A DNA stretch of 5,664 bases from Candidatus Solincola jinzensis (GCA_015711875.1 JACVJG010000222.1:1-5664); one strand, 5' to 3'. Positions 1 through 5,349 are shown, counted from the first letter of the stretch. Translations and numbers: made by a program. Notes: a model not told the origin generated them from the letters alone.

Positions 1-1018
1 ATGGGGGCAGGCCGCCGTCACTGCGGCGGTGTATGATGCGGCTCGCGTGGTCATATGCGGACAGGTCAGCGCGTGAGGCGTCCAGCCCCAGGCAGACCTG
101 GAGATTGGAAAGGGTCTGAGGGGCGGCAGCGATGTCTCTATATAGTTTATCGGGGACCGCCTCGCGCGGAAGGAGACGGAGAAAGGTGGATTTGAAGTCG
201 GCGTTGCTGATCACCGCTCCCGCTGCCAGCCTTTCCCCGCTGCCCAGGATCACGCCTGTGGCTTTGCCTCCTTCCACGCTGATCCCGGACACGCGCGCGT
301 TGAGCCACAGGCGGTTGCGCTTTGCGTCTGCATTTGGAACACGGAACCCTGTGCGAAGTGGATGCGGGCCCCCGCCGAGGGCTTCGGCGAGCATATCGCA
401 AAGCCCCCTCATGCCGATGGCCGGGTAATGGATTCCTTTCTCGCAGAGCAGGGACCACATGGAGGCGAGGAGGGCCAGGTCGGAATAGGGCTCGCGGCTT
501 CCCATGCTCCCAAGGATGCGCCTCAACCTCCAGTCCACGACAAGGCGGTCCAGGTATTGAGCGGCGCTCATGTCCTCTCCGCGTCTCGGCCTGGAAAGAC
601 CTTCCCGCGCCAGACGCTCCTGTAGGCGGGAGATGTTGCGCACGTGGCCGAAAAACCTGCTTATGGCGGCTTGCTCGGCGGGGAACAACTCGCTCAGCGA
701 GGAGATCATCTCCGGGAAGGGCAGAGAAAGAGGAACGCGCATCCCGAAAGCCCTGAGCTCGTAGTGCACGCGCCCGGTCTCCAGGCCATCGGAAAAGCCC
801 GCTTTTTCGAGGATGTCCCTCACCAGGTCAGGTGAGCTGAAGCCTAAAGGACCCATGGGGAAAAGGAATCCCTTGCGCTGATATGAATAAGCGGTACCAC
901 CCGGATGTGGCTCGGACTCCAGGACCAGCACCGAAAGCCCTTCCTTCGCCAGCCGGGCCGCGGCGATAAGCCCTCCCAGTCCCGCGCCCACAACCACCGC
1001 GTCGTAGATGTCGCTCAA
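1..1018 (-). CDS. CrtI/phytoene dehydrogenase-like FAD-dependent oxidoreductase, 3' end truncated
   Basis: The minus strand reads open without a stop for 339 codons and runs off the left edge. The protein begins with a Rossmann FAD/NAD fold: after the strand DAVVVGAG comes GAGLGG (residues 11-16), then the acidic end of the second strand, LVLES with E34, and then the HPGGTAYSY segment (38-46) typical of CrtI-type phytoene desaturases and related FAD oxidoreductases (COG1233). Further on, GMRGLCDMLAEAL followed by a variable strand region and ISNADFKSTFLRLL (about residues 280-290) match the later FAD-domain motifs of this family. Members are usually about 490-520 residues, so roughly a third is missing. 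The start is a TTG at 1018: an in-frame TAA lies a few codons upstream, no ATG or GTG intervenes, and GGGAGG sits 6 bases before the TTG. Such enzymes desaturate, saturate or isomerise polyprenoid or other lipid substrates; the substrate here cannot be told. It is divergent from the amidohydrolase gene. Confidence 0.9.
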   Translation of the reverse strand, partial: MSDIYDAVVVGAGLGGLIAAARLAKEGLSVLVLESEPHPGGTAYSYQRKGFLFPMGPLGFSSPDLVRDILEKAGFSDGLETGRVHYELRAFGMRVPLSLPFPEMISSLSELFPAEQAAISRFFGHVRNISRLQERLAREGLSRPRRGEDMSAAQYLDRLVVDWRLRRILGSMGSREPYSDLALLASMWSLLCEKGIHYPAIGMRGLCDMLAEALGGGPHPLRTGFRVPNADAKRNRLWLNARVSGISVEGGKATGVILGSGERLAAGAVISNADFKSTFLRLLPREAVPDKLYRDIAAAPQTLSNLQVCLGLDASRADLSAYDHASRIIHRRSDGGLPP

Positions 1019-1024
1019 CAGTGG

Positions 1025-1030
1025 CCTCCC
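1025..1030 (-). promoter_or_regulatory. Ribosome binding site fixing the TTG start of the oxidoreductase
   Basis: On the minus strand GGGAGG lies 6 bases upstream of TTG at 1018. This is the only well-spaced Shine-Dalgarno near the beginning of the open frame, and it decides the start because no ATG is available between it and the upstream in-frame stop. Confidence 0.7.
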
Positions 1031-1047
1031 GCATCCATGTTATCCCT

Positions 1048-1093
1048 ATCATATCCTGGACAACCGCCTGCCGGGCAGCCGCCCTTTTATTTT
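1048..1093 (-). promoter_or_regulatory. Possible promoter of the oxidoreductase gene
   Basis: On the minus strand TATGAT (1048-1053, five of six matches to the -10 consensus) lies about 30 bases before the TTG start. An A-rich tract, AAAATAAAA (1085-1093), sits where an UP element would fall. No good -35 hexamer is present at the usual spacing, so this is tentative. Confidence 0.25.
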
Positions 1094-1128
1094 GCCCTAT
1101 GCGCCCCTGGGTCGCGAATCCCGCGGGA

Positions 1129-1180
1129 AAACCGCCAGCTTGAGCGCTTGCCGCTGGCTCGCGATGGCGGTTTGCGCTCA
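1129..1180. repeat. Two interleaved perfect inverted repeats (A-B-A'-B')
   Basis: AAACCGCCA (1129-1137) is perfectly complementary to TGGCGGTTT (1165-1173), and TGAGCGC (1141-1147) is perfectly complementary to GCGCTCA (1174-1180). The arms are interleaved, so in RNA they form either a pseudoknot or two alternative hairpins. A third pairing, GCCAGC (1134-1139) with GCTGGC (1153-1158), competes with the first. The function is unknown. Confidence 0.6.
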
Positions 1181-1318
1181 CCGTCCGTACCGGGATGGAC
1201 GTGGTTTCGCGTGATCGCCAGGAAAAACCCTCACCTCGAAACGACGCATCCTTCCTGGACGCTCTCCGTAGGATGCCGCTGGAGGAAAGGACGTGAAGAG
1301 ATGTGAAGGGGTTTCACT

Positions 1319-1330
1319 GGAGCCGGCTCC
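1319..1330. repeat. Perfect 12-bp palindrome GGAGCCGGCTCC
   Basis: The twelve bases equal their own reverse complement. The site could bind a dimeric regulator, but GC-rich palindromes of this length also arise by chance. Confidence 0.5.
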
Positions 1331-1415
1331 GGCCACCGTCGGGGCCCATCCCTCCGCGTTCTCGCATAAAAGCCGCCTAAGGCGCTCATGCCCGGACCTC
1401 CACCGCCTGCCCCAG

Positions 1416-1444
1416 GGCGCCGGGATACCTCGTATCTCGGGGCC
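1416..1444. repeat. Strong stem-loop in the divergent gap
   Basis: A stem of 9 pairs (1420-1428 with 1432-1440, including GATAC/GTATC and one G-U) closes a CTC triloop. It is extended through a single G-G mismatch by GGC/GCC (1416-1418 with 1442-1444). No T-run follows on either strand, so it is not a normal intrinsic terminator. Confidence 0.55.
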
Positions 1445-1455
1445 ATGCCCTTGGA

Positions 1456-1500
1456 AATGCGCCGTCCCCGGCGGGGATAGGCCTCGGCGCGCGGGGCATT
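1456..1500 (+). repeat. Nested stem-loop, possibly part of a structured RNA
   Basis: AATGC-G-CCG (1456-1464) pairs with CGG-G-GCATT (1492-1500), with one mismatch. Inside the loop TCCCC (1465-1469) pairs with GGGGA (1473-1477). An alternative inner stem is CGCCG (1460-1464) with CGGCG (1469-1473). This is a paper fold only; no energy was calculated. Confidence 0.4.
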
Positions 1501-1549
1501 GAATCGCTTTAACCTGCAACGCATGGAGGCAAGCATGGAACGAACCTTC

Positions 1550-1584
1550 CCCGGCCGACGCCTCCCGCATGAGGCCCGGCTGGG
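1550..1584. repeat. Long imperfect dyad just upstream of the amidohydrolase
   Basis: GCCTC (1560-1564) pairs with GAGGC (1571-1575) around a 6-base loop. Across a small AC/C internal loop, the eight bases 1550-1557 pair with 1577-1584 (one G-U). It ends 7 bases before the TG of the candidate extended -10. As DNA it would therefore cover the -35 region and could be an operator; as RNA it would be a 13-pair hairpin in a longer leader. Confidence 0.5.
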
Positions 1585-1590
1585 TGGGGA

Positions 1591-1599
1591 TGCTAGAAT
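1591..1599 (+). promoter_or_regulatory. Possible extended -10 promoter of the amidohydrolase gene
   Basis: TGCTAGAAT fits TG-N-TAtAAT with five of six matches in the hexamer. It would start a transcript near 1606, giving a leader of about 30 bases. No good -35 hexamer precedes it; extended -10 promoters can work without one, and the dyad at 1550-1584 occupies that place. Confidence 0.35.
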
Positions 1600-1635
1600 G
1601 AAGGAAAGCGATCAGGTGGAGGAGGGGTGATATCC

Positions 1636-3180
1636 ATGCGCTATTCAGCAGGAAAAATCGCGATGGCGGTGAGTGTCGGGGCGCTGGCGGCGGCGCTCGA
1701 GCCGGTGGTGGCGGAACGGCGCACGCGCACCGACAGGCGCGAGGCCGAGGTTTGGTCGCCCAGGCGGGGAGAGGAATACCTCATCAGGAACGCGGAGATC
1801 GTCGATGTTCTGACCGGAGCCGTGTTGCACAAGCGTGGAATCCTGATCAGGGACGGACGCATAGCCGAGATCATCACGGAGAAGAAGGCACGCGAGATGC
1901 AGGAGGTCACCTCCCTTGACGCGGGCGGGTGTTTCGTGATCCCCGGGCTCATCAACGCCCACTGCCACATGATCCTCACTGCCACCTTGAGATTCGGTCC
2001 CGCCGTGATCTCCGCCGCGGTAAGGCAGTTCGAGCGCAATTTTGAGGAATGCATTACCCACGGTGTGACCACAGTAAGAGATGTCGGCACTCTGCCGTTA
2101 TTGATGCGGAGGTTCATCGCGGCGGTGGAGGAGGGAAGGCTTCTGGGCCCCAGGGTGGTGCATGCGGGCTCGTTCATCAACGCGCCCGGCGGCTACCCCG
2201 ATTTTCTGCCCCCCTTGCCCGGACCGGTGGCGCGCAGGCTGGGCGACTTCGCGTTCCCCGTAAGAACGCCCGAGGAGGCGGTGAAGGCGGTGGAGAAGAA
2301 CGCCGAGCTCGGCGCCACGTTCATCAAGACCGCCTTCGACGACCGCTCCCTCTTCGTTGGCCAGAGGCCGCTGAACATCCTTGACGACGACTCTTTGAAG
2401 GCCCTGGTGGAGGCGGCGCACACGCATGGGATGAAGGTCTCCGTGCACCACCGTTTCCGCAAGGGTTTTCTGCGCGCCATGGAGTTCGGGGTGGACGGCC
2501 TCGAGCATCTCCCGTCGGATCAGCCCCTGGATGACCGCGAGGTGGAGGAGTTCACGGCGGGAGACCGCTTCATCGTGCCCACCGTGCAGGTAGGCTGGGC
2601 GCTCTGCGGCGTCAGCCGCGGCGACCCGCACCTCGATCATCCCCTGGTACGAAAGGCCCTCGCGCATCGTCTGGAGGTGGTGAAAACCCTGTATCCATCC
2701 CTGTGCGAGCCCCCGGTGCAACACGAGCTGCTGCGCTTCGAGTGCTGTTACCGGGACCCCGGCTATACGGAAAAGAGGCACATCCTGTTCACCCTGGACC
2801 CGAAGATATTCACCGAAGCCCTGGTCAAGGGGCAGGAGAACCTGAACAAGCTCTACCATGCCGGCGCCCTCATAGGCTGCGGAAACGATGGCGGTACTCC
2901 CCAGGGGTTTCCCGGGGGTCTGGGGGTGGAGATGGTGCTCATGGATTACGCCACGGATATGACGCCGCTCCATGTCCTGCAGGCGGCGACCATCAACAAC
3001 GCCCGCATCCTGGGAATGGAGGACGATCTGGGCACGGTGGCCAAAGGCAAACTCGCCGACCTGGTGCTGCTGCGGGGAAATCCCCTGGAGAACATGGAGA
3101 GCGTGCTCAGGCCCGCCGCCGTGTTCAAGGAGGGGAGGCTGTTGTACGCCTCGCACAACCCGGAGCTGCTCCCCGCCTGA
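1636..3180 (+). CDS. Metal-dependent amidohydrolase (imidazolonepropionase/prolidase-like)
   Basis: A complete 514-residue enzyme of the amidohydrolase superfamily, of the COG1228-like branch that includes imidazolonepropionases and Xaa-Pro or other acyl-amino-acid hydrolases. A TIM-barrel metal centre is visible: PGLINAHCHM gives the HxH pair (H109, H111), FIKTAF gives a lysine (K231) at the usual carboxylated bridging position, VSVHH gives H271/H272, GLEHL gives H291, and GCGNDGG gives the catalytic aspartate D418. The beta-sandwich portions flank the barrel: YLIRNAEIVDVLTG near residue 48 and GTVAKGKLADLVLLRGNPLEN near the C terminus. The bound substrate (peptide, cyclic imide or acyl-amine) cannot be inferred. 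The ATG at 1636 is preferred because GAGGGG lies 8 bases upstream; an in-frame GTG at 1627 would overlap that site and add three residues. Residues 1-26 have a basic start and an alanine-rich hydrophobic stretch ending VVA-E, suggesting a weak signal peptide or membrane anchor. A gap of about 400 bases separates it from the next gene. Confidence 0.93.
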   Translation: MRYSAGKIAMAVSVGALAAALEPVVAERRTRTDRREAEVWSPRRGEEYLIRNAEIVDVLTGAVLHKRGILIRDGRIAEIITEKKAREMQEVTSLDAGGCFVIPGLINAHCHMILTATLRFGPAVISAAVRQFERNFEECITHGVTTVRDVGTLPLLMRRFIAAVEEGRLLGPRVVHAGSFINAPGGYPDFLPPLPGPVARRLGDFAFPVRTPEEAVKAVEKNAELGATFIKTAFDDRSLFVGQRPLNILDDDSLKALVEAAHTHGMKVSVHHRFRKGFLRAMEFGVDGLEHLPSDQPLDDREVEEFTAGDRFIVPTVQVGWALCGVSRGDPHLDHPLVRKALAHRLEVVKTLYPSLCEPPVQHELLRFECCYRDPGYTEKRHILFTLDPKIFTEALVKGQENLNKLYHAGALIGCGNDGGTPQGFPGGLGVEMVLMDYATDMTPLHVLQAATINNARILGMEDDLGTVAKGKLADLVLLRGNPLENMESVLRPAAVFKEGRLLYASHNPELLPA

Positions 3181-3385
3181 AGGCAGCCCCAGGCTCCGGG
3201 AAAAGGGTACTTGCAGGACAGGGGCGGGCAGGAGCGAGCTGACGCATAAGCGATCTCCGTTTTCCGGTAAGGGATGGGCGAGAGGAACGGCGTTTGGCGA
3301 GCCGGGGGCGATAGCGGTTGCCTCCACAAGGGATACGGCATTCCCGCAGCAGAAATATGATCTCCCTATCCATACCTGCTGTTGA

Positions 3386-3417
3386 CGGGCGTTCGGGGGC
3401 ACCCCTTTGGCAGCCCG
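3386..3417. repeat. Nested stem-loop behind the amidohydrolase
   Basis: CGGGC (3386-3390) pairs with GCCCG (3413-3417), and inside it GGGG (3395-3398) pairs with CCCC (3402-3405) around a GCA loop. No T-run follows, so a terminator role is doubtful; it could protect a 3' end or be chance. Confidence 0.35.
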
Positions 3418-3489
3418 ATGAATACTACATCATCGCTTATGATAAACCATGCTCCTCCCTTCTCCCCGCGGCGTGTTTTGGCGTTATCA

Positions 3490-3498
3490 TGCTATAGC
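3490..3498 (+). promoter_or_regulatory. Possible extended -10 promoter of the acyltransferase gene
   Basis: TGCTATAGC carries TG-N-TATA, with four of six matches to the -10 hexamer. It lies about 90 bases before the acyltransferase start in an AT-richer patch. No proper -35 is seen at 16-18 bases. TATGAT at 3438-3443 is an alternative, equally without a good -35. Confidence 0.2.
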
Positions 3499-3588
3499 GC
3501 GAACCGGCGATGGACGAGACGACGGCTGGTGCCGTAATCTTTAGGCGTAGGCGATAGCGGCTCAATTTCTGAGGAAAGGCGGTTGCGC

Positions 3589-4434
3589 ATGTGGTGGAGG
3601 TATGTGCTCATCCGTCCCTTCTTCGCCCTGGCCGCCAGGTCGAGGAAATACGACCTCAGGGTATCGGGCATGGAGAACGTTCCCCGCTACGGCCCCTTCA
3701 TAGTGGTCTGCAATCACCAGAGCAGCCTGGATATCGTGGCGGTGGCGCTGGCCCTGAAGCCGGCGCTTACCCATCGCCATATGTGGCCGTGGGCGAAGAC
3801 GGAGATAGCGCAGGGCAAGGAAGGGCCCATGGGATGGGCGCTGTGGAAGATCTTCGGGGTCATCCCCATCGACCGCTCGAAAAACGACCATTCCGAGGCC
3901 ATCCTCCAGAGCCTGAAATGCCTGCGCCGCGGCGAACTGGTCTTCGTCTTCCCGGAGGGGACCAGGAGCAAGCCCGGGGAGGTGAAGCCATTTCAGTTCG
4001 GGGTGGCCAACCTGGCGCGCGCGGCCCCCGCCCCCATACTTCCCGTGGCGACCTACCGGCGGGACGACGGCGGCATCCAGGTGAACATCGGCAAGCTCTT
4101 CACCCTCCCCCCCAAGAAGAAGGTGTACGAGGTGCTGGGGGACCTGGAGGAGAAGGCGGAGGGCCGCTTCATACAGCAGGTGGAGACGTTACGGCAGTGG
4201 GCGGACACGGTGCCGCGCGACAAGAAGGGCATGAAGCTCATCGCCAGGATGGTCAAGATAATCACCGATTTTGTGAACCGGCAGGACATCTCCTTCGGCC
4301 TCTTTTTCCGTCTGGCCGAAGAAGAGGACAACGAGTTCATCCGTGACCGAGTGATGGAGCTCCTTCCAGAGGGTTGGAAAAAACTAGAACCAGAGAGCCG
4401 GATCAAGCCGCTCCCCTTGATCAAAAAAGAATAA
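3589..4434 (+). CDS. PlsC-type 1-acyl-sn-glycerol-3-phosphate acyltransferase family protein
   Basis: A 281-residue member of the LPLAT/PlsC family, which transfers a fatty acyl group from acyl-ACP or acyl-CoA to lysophosphatidate or a related acceptor at the inner face of the membrane. The catalytic HX4D box is present as NHQSSLD (H43, D48), the GVIPIDR block at 90-96 matches motif II, and FPEGTRS (121-127) is the acceptor-phosphate-binding motif III. PILPVATYRR follows where motif IV (xPVxP-like) is expected. The N terminus is short and aromatic (MWWRYVLIRPFF), suited to shallow membrane association. From about residue 180 a charged tail of about 100 residues continues beyond the compact core of typical 200-250-residue members. 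The start is ambiguous: ATG at 3589 has AAAGG 9 bases before it, while an in-frame TTG at 3583 has AGGA 7 bases before it and would add MR. The acceptor could be lysophosphatidate or another lipid; the motifs do not decide. Confidence 0.93.
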   Translation: MWWRYVLIRPFFALAARSRKYDLRVSGMENVPRYGPFIVVCNHQSSLDIVAVALALKPALTHRHMWPWAKTEIAQGKEGPMGWALWKIFGVIPIDRSKNDHSEAILQSLKCLRRGELVFVFPEGTRSKPGEVKPFQFGVANLARAAPAPILPVATYRRDDGGIQVNIGKLFTLPPKKKVYEVLGDLEEKAEGRFIQQVETLRQWADTVPRDKKGMKLIARMVKIITDFVNRQDISFGLFFRLAEEEDNEFIRDRVMELLPEGWKKLEPESRIKPLPLIKKE

Positions 4435-4608
4435 CCTCGATTCCCAGGGTCAGCCCTCGATCTTCAAAAAGTGGCGCCAGGCCTCCACTATCGTAACAGG
4501 CGTTGATGCCGAAAGAATGCGATACAAGAGGATGAAAGCGATAACCTCCATGCCCTCCATCTAAAGCCGATGACCTGACCCTCCGGCCTTAGGACGATGG
4601 CCAGCCCT

Positions 4609-4626
4609 GACTCCCAGACCTGAGTC
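4609..4626. repeat. 18-bp dyad upstream of the regulator's promoter
   Basis: GACTC (4609-4613) and GAGTC (4622-4626) form an inverted repeat with an 8-base spacer, ending 13 bases before the -35 hexamer. That is a plausible place for an activator or second operator, but five-base arms are weak evidence. Confidence 0.3.
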
Positions 4627-4639
4627 GCCCTGGGGGAGG

Positions 4640-4668
4640 TTGACGTACAAAACGAGCTGGATTATATT
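4640..4668 (+). promoter_or_regulatory. Sigma70-type promoter of the TetR-family gene
   Basis: TTGACG (4640-4645) and TATATT (4663-4668) each match five of six consensus bases and are separated by exactly 17 bases. This is the best promoter in the window. The transcript would start near 4675, about 40 bases before the regulator's ATG. Confidence 0.7.
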
Positions 4669-4669
4669 C

Positions 4670-4687
4670 TTTGAACAAATATTCAAA
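4670..4687. promoter_or_regulatory. Candidate TetR-family operator over the transcription start
   Basis: TTTGAA (4670-4675) and TTCAAA (4682-4687) are perfect inverted arms around a 6-base AT-rich centre, giving an 18-bp dyad right behind the -10 hexamer and over the expected start of transcription. TetR regulators commonly bind dyads of this size in their own promoters and block polymerase, so autorepression by the downstream gene is the simplest reading. No experimental site for this protein is known to me. Confidence 0.5.
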
Positions 4688-4716
4688 CTTGCGTGGGGGA
4701 TGCGCCGGGGGGAAGC

Positions 4717-5325
4717 ATGGCCTGGCCCAAGGAAAAGGCTGCGACACGTAGGAAAGAGATCCTCGAGAACTTCTATGCCGTACTGGCAAGCGAGGGCCTG
4801 GAAGGAGCTTCCATCGCCAAGATCGCGGACCGCATGGGCGTGAATCCCAGCCTGATCATACACTATTTCTCCACCAAGGAGGAGATGGTCGTCGCGCTGG
4901 TGGACCATATCCTCGCCATGTACGAAAGCGTGTTCCTGCCCCGGCTGCGGGAGATCGAAGACCCGCAGGAACGGCTGGAAGCAGCAGCGGACGGTTTCTT
5001 CGGCGCCGACTGGGCGGGGTTGGTGGACCCCGGCGTGTTTTATGCCTGCTACTCCCTGGGTTTCCGAAACCCGAGGGTCAAGGAGAGCTTCCGCAAGATG
5101 TACGGGAAGCTGCGTGGGGTGCTGACGGAGGAGATCGCGGCGCTTATTGAGGCGGGCGTGGTCCCCGGAGGCGATTCCGGAAAGCTGGCCGGTCTGGTCA
5201 TCGCCGTGCTCGAGGGATATGACTTCTACCGCTGCATGCTGGACGAGGGCGAGGCGGACGAGTTCGGCCGTTTCTGCAGGGAGAGCTTGCTGGCAGTGCT
5301 GCGGGGAAGATACGCGGGAAATTAG
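4717..5325 (+). CDS. TetR/AcrR-family transcriptional regulator
   Basis: A 202-residue protein, the usual length for the family. The N-terminal DNA-binding domain is clear: helix 1 around RKEILENFYAVLASEGLEGAS, then the helix-turn-helix IAKIADRMGVNPSLIIHYF (33-51), and STKEEMVVALV (52-62), the segment that follows in TetR proteins. The all-helical C-terminal ligand and dimer domain ends with LVIAVLEGYDFYRCML, resembling the LxxxxxGL region of BetI-like C-terminal domains. The ligand is unknown. ATG at 4717 is chosen because it follows a GGGGGGA tract by a few bases and starts directly before the DNA-binding domain; the upstream in-frame GTG at 4693 has no ribosome binding site and lies within the leader. 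It likely represses its own promoter through the dyad at 4670-4687, and possibly the gene 50 bases downstream, which has no separate promoter that I can see. Confidence 0.93.
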   Translation: MAWPKEKAATRRKEILENFYAVLASEGLEGASIAKIADRMGVNPSLIIHYFSTKEEMVVALVDHILAMYESVFLPRLREIEDPQERLEAAADGFFGADWAGLVDPGVFYACYSLGFRNPRVKESFRKMYGKLRGVLTEEIAALIEAGVVPGGDSGKLAGLVIAVLEGYDFYRCMLDEGEADEFGRFCRESLLAVLRGRYAGN

Positions 5326-5333
5326 GTGCGAGG

Positions 5334-5349
5334 CTGCCGCTTGCGGCAG
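5334..5349. repeat. Perfect intercistronic hairpin
   Basis: CTGCCGC (5334-5340) and GCGGCAG (5343-5349) are perfect complements with two bases between, giving a stem of six to seven pairs. It starts 9 bases after the regulator's stop and ends 12 bases before the Shine-Dalgarno of the next gene. No T-run follows, so it may act in mRNA stability or partial termination rather than as a full terminator; it could also be a second DNA-level operator. Confidence 0.5.

Larger units (their letters stand above)
1019..1635. other. Divergent intergenic region, no gene recognised, rich in inverted repeats
   Basis: About 620 bases separate the oxidoreductase start from the amidohydrolase start. The open frames on either strand give arginine- and proline-rich translations that resemble no protein family, and they lack convincing ribosome binding sites. 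The region holds several dyads: overlapping inverted repeats at 1129-1180, CGTCC/GGACG at 1182-1201, GCATCC/GGATGC at 1246-1276, the palindrome GGAGCCGGCTCC at 1319-1330, and hairpins at 1416-1444, 1456-1500 and 1550-1584. It could encode a structured RNA, carry operators for the two divergent genes, or simply be GC-rich spacer. No known riboswitch, tmRNA, SRP RNA or RNase P RNA core was recognised. Confidence 0.7.
3181..3588. other. Intergenic region between amidohydrolase and acyltransferase
   Basis: No protein-like open frame or RNA gene was recognised in about 400 bases. The region contains a nested hairpin (3386-3417), a 10-bp inverted repeat pair (ATAAGCGA-containing arms at 3245-3254 and 3432-3441) and an AT-richer stretch from about 3418 to 3500 with -10-like sequences. 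No intrinsic terminator with a T-run is obvious behind the amidohydrolase. Confidence 0.6.
4435..4716. other. Intergenic region carrying the regulator's promoter
   Basis: About 280 bases without a convincing gene. Dyads seen are AGGG/CCCT around TCAG just after the acyltransferase stop, AGTGG/CCACT at 4470-4489, a distant pair AGGGTCAG (4446-4453) with CTGACCCT (4575-4582), and GACTC/GAGTC at 4609-4626. The last 80 bases are distinctly AT-richer and hold a promoter and an operator-like dyad, listed separately. Confidence 0.6.

Noticed and set aside
1036..1048. Partial resemblance of TAGGGATAACA (minus strand) to a homing endonuclease site
   Set aside because: Only the first 11 bases agree with the 18-base I-SceI site, and there is no intron or endonuclease gene here; coincidence.
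1073..1093. GGGC-AGCC-GCCC followed by TTTTATTTT, resembling a plus-strand terminator
   Set aside because: The stem has only four pairs and no plus-strand gene precedes it. The tract fits better as an A-rich upstream element for the minus-strand promoter.
1281..1297. GAGGAAAG near 1283, resembling a conserved RNase P RNA segment
   Set aside because: The following bases do not continue the conserved core and no P4-type ACAGAAA element is found downstream.
1178..1570. Minus-strand frame of 130 codons in the divergent gap
   Set aside because: No recognisable motif or convincing ribosome binding site, and the composition matches noise frames in GC-rich DNA.
2098..3402. A 434-codon open frame on the minus strand opposite the amidohydrolase
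   Set aside because: It lies antisense to a gene with complete catalytic motifs. Its translation is histidine-, glutamine- and arginine-rich with no family motifs, as expected of a GC-rich shadow frame.
3307..3560. Direct repeat GGCGATAGCGG at 3307-3317 and 3550-3560
   Set aside because: Exact 11-base matches are expected a few times by chance in a window this size, and there is no further similarity around them.
3591..4346. A 251-codon plus-strand frame overlapping the acyltransferase
   Set aside because: The overlapping frame encodes HX4D and FPEGTRS; this one is a proline/glycine/arginine-rich shadow without motifs.
4401..4428. GATCAAG/CTTGATC hairpin followed by AAAAAA at the end of the acyltransferase, as a terminator
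   Set aside because: On the plus strand the tail is A, not T; on the minus strand the T-run precedes the stem. It is also inside the coding sequence, so it cannot work as an intrinsic terminator in either direction.
4466..4489. Minus-strand AGTGG/CCACT hairpin followed by TTTTT as an intrinsic terminator
   Set aside because: The stem has only five pairs with a 10-base loop, and there is no minus-strand gene upstream for it to terminate.
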